DNA of 64,000 nucleotides, from positions 3,730,001 through 3,794,000 of the forward strand of contig NZ_CP127294.1 in NCBI RefSeq assembly GCF_030285625.1. Reading direction: 5' to 3'. Source of the DNA: Amycolatopsis sp. 2-15. Its GTDB lineage: Bacteria; Actinomycetota; Actinomycetes; Mycobacteriales; Pseudonocardiaceae. Under the pieces are notes generated by a model. That model searched no databases and was not told where the DNA came from. It saw only the letters and a program-made list of their open reading frames with translations. A program made the position numbers and the translations under genes. Positions 60,259 to 64,000 of this stretch are shown here, piece after piece (position 1 is the first letter of the stretch; each line of letters starts with the position of its first letter).

Positions 60259-61125
60259 ATGGGACTGGCATGGCAGCAGGGACCGCTTTCGACGAGGTCG
60301 GTCGGCAGGTTCCTCACCCCGGAGCCGTTGCCCGAGCGGTTGCTCTTCGTGGAGCCGCTGCGCAGGCGGATGCGGGTCCGCTTCGGCGGCGAGTGGCTCG
60401 TCGACAGTGAAGACGTGCTGCTCCTGCACGAACCGGGCCACTACCCGGTGGCGTTTTTCCCGAAGGCCGCCGTCGCCGACGGCGTGCTGGAGTCGAGCGG
60501 CCGCGTGACGAAGCACCGCGAGCTGGGCGACACCACGTGGTACACGGTCGCGGCCGGCGAAGGCCGCGCCGAGCGTGCGGCGTGGGAGTACACCGGGCTG
60601 CCGGAGTACGCCGACGTGCTGAAGGACCGTGTCGCGTTCGCGTGGCGCGCCATGGAGGCCTTCTACGAGGAGGACGACCGGATCGTCGGCCACGCGGCGG
60701 ACCTCTACCACCGCAACGACATCCGCAGCACGTCGCGTCACCTCGTGGTCCGCGACGGCGACCGGGTCATCGCCGACACCCACAACCCGGTGGTGCTGTA
60801 CGAATCCGGCTTCGCGCCGCGCTGGTACGTGCCGCGCGAGGACATCGTGGACGGAGCGCTGACCCCGGTCGAGGGACAGACGTTCTGCCCGTACAAGGGC
60901 ATCGCCAGCTACTACGACATCGGCTCGCACGCCGGCGCCGCCTGGTCGTACGAGCAGGCCTGGACCGAGGTCGAACGCGTCTCCGGCCTGGTGTCCTTCG
61001 AGCCGGACAAGATCGAGGTCTACCTCGACGACGTGCGGCAGTCGCTGGAGCCCGGCCAGACCGTGATCCCGCACGGCGTGGACCGCGGCCTCGACACCGA
61101 CGAGATCGAGAAGCGCACCGCCTGA
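60259..61125 (+). CDS. DUF427 family protein, two tandem domains
   Basis: 288 residues with two copies of the DUF427 fold: first around MRVRFGGEWLVDSEDVLLLHE, second around RHLVVRDGDRVIADTHNPVV then FCPYKGIASYYDI. Function of the family is unknown. ATG at 60259 follows GAAGGAAGG. First gene of a plus-strand run with the MOSC/reductase fusion, 91 bp later. Confidence 0.85.
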   Translation: MGLAWQQGPLSTRSVGRFLTPEPLPERLLFVEPLRRRMRVRFGGEWLVDSEDVLLLHEPGHYPVAFFPKAAVADGVLESSGRVTKHRELGDTTWYTVAAGEGRAERAAWEYTGLPEYADVLKDRVAFAWRAMEAFYEEDDRIVGHAADLYHRNDIRSTSRHLVVRDGDRVIADTHNPVVLYESGFAPRWYVPREDIVDGALTPVEGQTFCPYKGIASYYDIGSHAGAAWSYEQAWTEVERVSGLVSFEPDKIEVYLDDVRQSLEPGQTVIPHGVDRGLDTDEIEKRTA

Positions 61126-61216
61126 ACGGGCGGGCCTTACCGAATCCGAACGAGCCGGGGAAACCGGTGGGAACCGTGTCAGAGTGGTACGTCTTCGCGG
61201 CCCAGGAGGTACCGGC

Positions 61217-62923
61217 ATGACCGCAACAATGCTTTCGGTGAACGTCGGGATGCCGAAAAACGTGTCCTGGCAGGGCAAGACCGTCTACACGGGAGTGTGG
61301 AAGCACCCCGTCGACGGCCCGGCCATGGTGCGCCGTCTCAACATCGACGGCGACGGCCAGGGCGACAAGGGCGGCCACGGCGGCGAGCAGCGAGCCGTGT
61401 TCGTCTACCAGATCGGCTCCTACCGCCACTGGGAGCGGCACTTCGGCCGCGACGGTCTGGAATACGGCTCGTTCGGCGAGAACTTCACCGTCGACGGCCT
61501 GCCCGACGACGAGGTGTGCATCGGCGACCGCTACCGCATCGGCGAGGCCGAGTTCGAGGTCACGCAGCCGCGGGTCACCTGCTACCGCGTCGGTATGCGG
61601 CTCGGCGAGCCGGAGCTGCCCGCGCTGCTCGTGGCCCACCACCGGCCCGGGTTCTACTTCCGCGTCATCCGCGAGGGCCACGTCGTGGCCGGCGACGCGA
61701 TCGTGAAGACGCGCACCGGGCCGGGTGCGCTGAGCGTGGCCGACACCGACGCATTGCTGTACCTGCCTGAAAAAGACGGGGAGAAGCTGCGGGTCGCCGC
61801 CGGGATCCCCGCACTGAGCCCGGGGTGGCGGCAGTCGTTCGAAGAGCTGCTGGGCATCGGGAGCGTCGTTCAAGGCCCCGCGTGGGACGGCTTCCGGCCG
61901 CTGCGCGTCACGGCGGTGCGACCCGAGAGCGCGTCGGTGGCGTCGGTGTACTTCGAGGCCGAAGACGGCAGCGCGCTGCCCGCCGCCCTGCCCGGGCAGT
62001 ACCTGACGCTGCGGGTCCCGGGCGCCGCCGCACCGGCCCCGGTGCGCAGCTACTCGATCTCGTCCGCGCCGGGCTCCGGCGGCTACCGCATCAGCGTGAA
62101 GCGTGAGGGTGTCGCCAGCACGTTCTTGACCACGCAGCTGGCCGCCGGTGCGGTGCTGGACGTTGCCGCGCCGCGGGGCGACTTCGTGCTCGGCGACGGT
62201 TCGTCGCCGGTGCTGCTCGTGTCCGCCGGGATCGGGGTGACGCCGGTGCTGGCGATGCTGCACCAGCTGGCCGCGCAGGGCAGCACCCGCGGGGTGTGGT
62301 GGATCCACGGCGCGCGCGGGCCGGGGGAGCACCCGCTGGCCACGGAGGCCCGGACGCTGCTCGCCGCGTTGCCCGGCGGCCGCGCGGACATCTTCTACAG
62401 CGCGGCGACGGCGGAGGAACGTGCCTCGGCCGGCGCCCACGAAGGCCGGCTGACCAAAGACGCGCTGGTGGAGCTGGGCGTGCCCGCCGATGCGTCGGCG
62501 TACCTCTGCGGCCCGGTGGCGTTCATGACGGACATGACCGCCGCGCTCACCGCCGCGGGTCTGGATTCGGCCCGCATCCACAGCGAGCTGTTCGGCGCGC
62601 TGGACGCCATCAACCCCGGCCTCGTCGGCCAGACCACGCGTCCGCCGCACGTGCCGGAGGGGTCGCCCGGGACCGGGCCGACCGTCACGTTCGCGCGCAG
62701 CGGCATCTCGGCCCCGTTCCCCGGCGGCAGCCTGCTGGAGCTGGCCGAGGCGTGCGACGTGCCCGCGCGCTGGAGCTGCCGCAGCGGCGTCTGCCACACG
62801 TGCGTGACGCCGGTGCTCTCCGGTTCCGTCGACTACTCGCCCGCGCCGCTGGAGCCGCCCGCCCCGGGGCAGGCGCTGGTGTGCTGCGCCGCGCCGCACA
62901 CCGACCTCGTCCTTGACATGTAA
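61217..62923 (+). CDS. MOSC domain fused to ferredoxin reductase and 2Fe-2S ferredoxin
   Basis: 568 residues in three parts: MOSC domain (1-200) with KTVYTGVWK, GDKGGHGGEQRAVFVY and the possible Mo-ligand Cys in VTCYRVGMR; FAD/NAD reductase (about 225-450) with VRSYSISSAP and VLLVSAGIGVTPVLAM; C-terminal plant-type ferredoxin with CRSGVCHTC and a last Cys. Relatives (YiiM, PDR-like) reduce N-hydroxylated compounds such as 6-hydroxylaminopurine or hydroxylamines. ATG after GGAGGT. Confidence 0.87.
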   Translation: MTATMLSVNVGMPKNVSWQGKTVYTGVWKHPVDGPAMVRRLNIDGDGQGDKGGHGGEQRAVFVYQIGSYRHWERHFGRDGLEYGSFGENFTVDGLPDDEVCIGDRYRIGEAEFEVTQPRVTCYRVGMRLGEPELPALLVAHHRPGFYFRVIREGHVVAGDAIVKTRTGPGALSVADTDALLYLPEKDGEKLRVAAGIPALSPGWRQSFEELLGIGSVVQGPAWDGFRPLRVTAVRPESASVASVYFEAEDGSALPAALPGQYLTLRVPGAAAPAPVRSYSISSAPGSGGYRISVKREGVASTFLTTQLAAGAVLDVAAPRGDFVLGDGSSPVLLVSAGIGVTPVLAMLHQLAAQGSTRGVWWIHGARGPGEHPLATEARTLLAALPGGRADIFYSAATAEERASAGAHEGRLTKDALVELGVPADASAYLCGPVAFMTDMTAALTAAGLDSARIHSELFGALDAINPGLVGQTTRPPHVPEGSPGTGPTVTFARSGISAPFPGGSLLELAEACDVPARWSCRSGVCHTCVTPVLSGSVDYSPAPLEPPAPGQALVCCAAPHTDLVLDM

Positions 62924-62968
62924 TCCCGTGCTCGACGTAATCCCGTGCTCGACGTAATCCCGTGCTCG
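62920..62968. repeat. Triple 17-bp tandem repeat at a gene end
   Basis: Unit GTAATCCCGTGCTCGAC at 62920-62936, 62937-62953 and 62954-62968 (last base differs). The first copy contains the TAA stop of the MOSC gene, the third leads into the ribosome-binding site of the next gene. Confidence 0.9.
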
Positions 62969-62982
62969 AAAGGAACACCACG

Positions 62983-63411
62983 ATGAACTGGGCTCTCGAG
63001 GTCCTCACCCTGGCCGTCGGCGACGTCGACAAATCGCTGAAGTTCTACACCGACCAGGTCGGGTTCTCCCTCGACGTCGACTACCACCCGCAGGACGGCT
63101 ACCGCGTCGTCCAGCTGACCCCGCCCGGCTCCGCCTGCTCCGTCCAGTTCGGCACCGGCCTGACCGACGCCGCCCCCGGCTCGGCGCGCACCACCTACCT
63201 CGTCGTCACCGACCTCGAAGCCGCCCGCAGCGAGCTCTCCGGGCGCGGTGTCCCCGTCGGCGACTTCCGGCGCAAGGCCAACCTCGCCGACTGGCAGGGC
63301 GACTGGGCCCCCGGCCTCGACGCCGACCGTCGCGACTACGCGAGCGCCTTCGACTTCGCGGACCCGGACGGGAACACGTGGGTGGTGCAGGAGATCGGGT
63401 ACCGCGCCTGA
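62983..63411 (+). CDS. VOC superfamily (glyoxalase/dioxygenase-like) protein
   Basis: 142 residues with paired beta-alpha-beta-beta-beta modules: ALEVLTLAVGDVDKSLKFYT, AARTTYLVVTDLEAARSEL and FDFADPDGNTWVVQEIGY, whose Glu is the second metal ligand. Metal-binding resistance protein or small-molecule dioxygenase. AAGGA before ATG. Confidence 0.85.
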   Translation: MNWALEVLTLAVGDVDKSLKFYTDQVGFSLDVDYHPQDGYRVVQLTPPGSACSVQFGTGLTDAAPGSARTTYLVVTDLEAARSELSGRGVPVGDFRRKANLADWQGDWAPGLDADRRDYASAFDFADPDGNTWVVQEIGYRA

Positions 63412-63424
63412 CGAGATCGGCGGG

Positions 63425-63461
63425 TGTGCGGAAACTGCCGGGGGATGTGCGGAAACTGCCG
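63425..63461. repeat. 21-bp-period repeat upstream of FGE-like gene
   Basis: TGTGCGGAAACTGCCG at 63425-63440 and again at 63446-63461, with a decayed third unit near 63467. Non-coding. The 138-bp gap otherwise holds a GAGGAGG and the next gene's leader. Confidence 0.7.
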
Positions 63462-63549
63462 CCGGGTGTTCGGGAAGTTACTGTGCGGGTGAGGAGGTCC
63501 CCATCCCGTGTCCGATTGCTGTCCGCCTTCGCGCTTTTCGTACCATCCC

Positions 63550-64000
63550 GTGGCCACTGAGGTTCCGGCGGGGCCCGCGACCAACGCCGACGGGTTGATC
63601 ACCCTGCCCGGCGGTGGCTTCCGGATGGGGACCGACGACGCCGACGGCTTCCCCGACGACCGGGAAGGCCCGGTGCGGGAAGTCACGGTGGCGCCGTTCG
63701 CCATCGACGCCCACGCCGTGACCAACGCCCGCTTCGCCGAGTTCGTCGACGCCACCGGCCACCGGACCGAGGCCGAGGACTTCGGCTGGACCTACGTGTT
63801 CGCGAAGTTCGTCCCCGGCGCGCTGCGCAAGATCTCGCCGCGGCCGGAGCAGACGCCGTGGTGGTGCGGGGTCGCGGGCGCGTACTGGCGGGCGCCGGAA
63901 GGACCGCACAGCAGTGTCGAGGACCGGTGGGACCACCCCGTGGTCCACGTGTCCTGGAACGACGCCCTGGCCTACTGCGCGTGGGCCGGGCGTCGGCTCC
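63550..64000 (+). CDS. Formylglycine-generating enzyme/SUMF1 family protein, partial
   Basis: The first 150 residues of an FGE-sulfatase-like protein: LPGGGFRMGTDDADGFPDDR, PVREVTVAPFAIDAHAVTN, FAEFVDATGHRT, and PVVHVSWNDALAYCAWAGRR at the right edge. Truncated there; family length is about 280-320. GTG start at 63550. The catalytic Cys pair is beyond the window, so activity (sulfatase maturation versus hercynine-type or other function) cannot be judged. Confidence 0.85.
   Translation, partial: MATEVPAGPATNADGLITLPGGGFRMGTDDADGFPDDREGPVREVTVAPFAIDAHAVTNARFAEFVDATGHRTEAEDFGWTYVFAKFVPGALRKISPRPEQTPWWCGVAGAYWRAPEGPHSSVEDRWDHPVVHVSWNDALAYCAWAGRRL

Noticed and set aside
62920..62968. Short tandem repeats as a CRISPR array
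   Set aside because: Units are adjacent without spacers, only three copies, and no cas genes are nearby.
1..64000. Prophage, transposase or integrative element
   Set aside because: No integrase, transposase, capsid or conjugation gene and no tRNA-flanked direct repeats were seen.

Overview
The window is a high-GC chromosomal segment from an actinomycete. Codon use is strongly GC3-biased, GTG starts are common, and genes couple through ATGA/GTGA overlaps. The mix of IniB-, DUF2630-, DUF427-, CGNR-, GlxA-, Fur- and F420/LLM-type families fits Pseudonocardiaceae; Amycolatopsis is my best guess, but this is inference. I see no rRNA, tRNA, CRISPR array, phage module or intact insertion sequence. 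It reads as an accessory, catabolism-rich chromosome arm with many regulators and many decaying genes.

Layout. 1-9 kb: an edge-truncated histidine kinase divergent from a MacB-like ATPase/FtsX permease pair; a clan-A glycosidase-like gene divergent from a PadR repressor across two identical palindromes; then two ABC ATPases behind a frameshifted FtsX permease. 9-17 kb: two divergent Fur regulators; a GlxA regulator divergent from a nitrile hydratase operon (beta, alpha, P14K-like accessory); MarR; a broken carboxylesterase; a DUF885 peptidase divergent from a second GlxA regulator. 17-34 kb: a large catabolic island with a branched-chain-amino-acid-type ABC importer, two MmgE/PrpD proteins, a cyclase, a CitE-like lyase, a family III CoA-transferase, an Asp/Glu-racemase-like protein, a fumarate-reductase-like flavoprotein, a hydantoinase-like amidohydrolase, an IclR regulator and an LLM flavin oxidoreductase. 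A perfect 25-bp element sits just upstream of two of its transcription units.

34-41 kb: an LCAT-type hydrolase pseudogene with an internal inversion, small genes, an ECF-like sigma factor and a TetR gene across a palindrome, a TPR membrane protein, interspersed repeats, a frameshifted TetR, a flavodoxin-like remnant, a third GlxA regulator and RidA. 41-47 kb: an IclR-controlled operon of Rieske oxygenase, glutamine-synthetase-like ligase, VanB/PDR-type reductase and cupin, suggesting aromatic amine oxidation. 47-53 kb: degenerate 200-bp repeats, a gutted transketolase, then a TetR-centred set (two nitroreductases, arylamine N-acetyltransferase, 4-hydroxylaminobenzoate-lyase-like protein, DsbA/FrnE-like protein) carrying five related 21-bp operator candidates; this looks like a nitroaromatic/aromatic amine system. 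53-64 kb: an immunity-like gene with an EndoU-like toxin tip, a methyltransferase, an IniB-like protein, three CGNR zinc-finger regulators interleaved with an MFS exporter, a PNPOx-like flavoprotein, a DUF427 protein, a MOSC/ferredoxin-reductase fusion, a glyoxalase-fold protein and an edge-truncated formylglycine-generating-enzyme-like gene.

The most interesting items are the 25-bp-box catabolic island, the TetR nitroaromatic regulon, the three CGNR genes, and a recurrent pattern of pseudogenes that keep both ends but have lost the catalytic middle.
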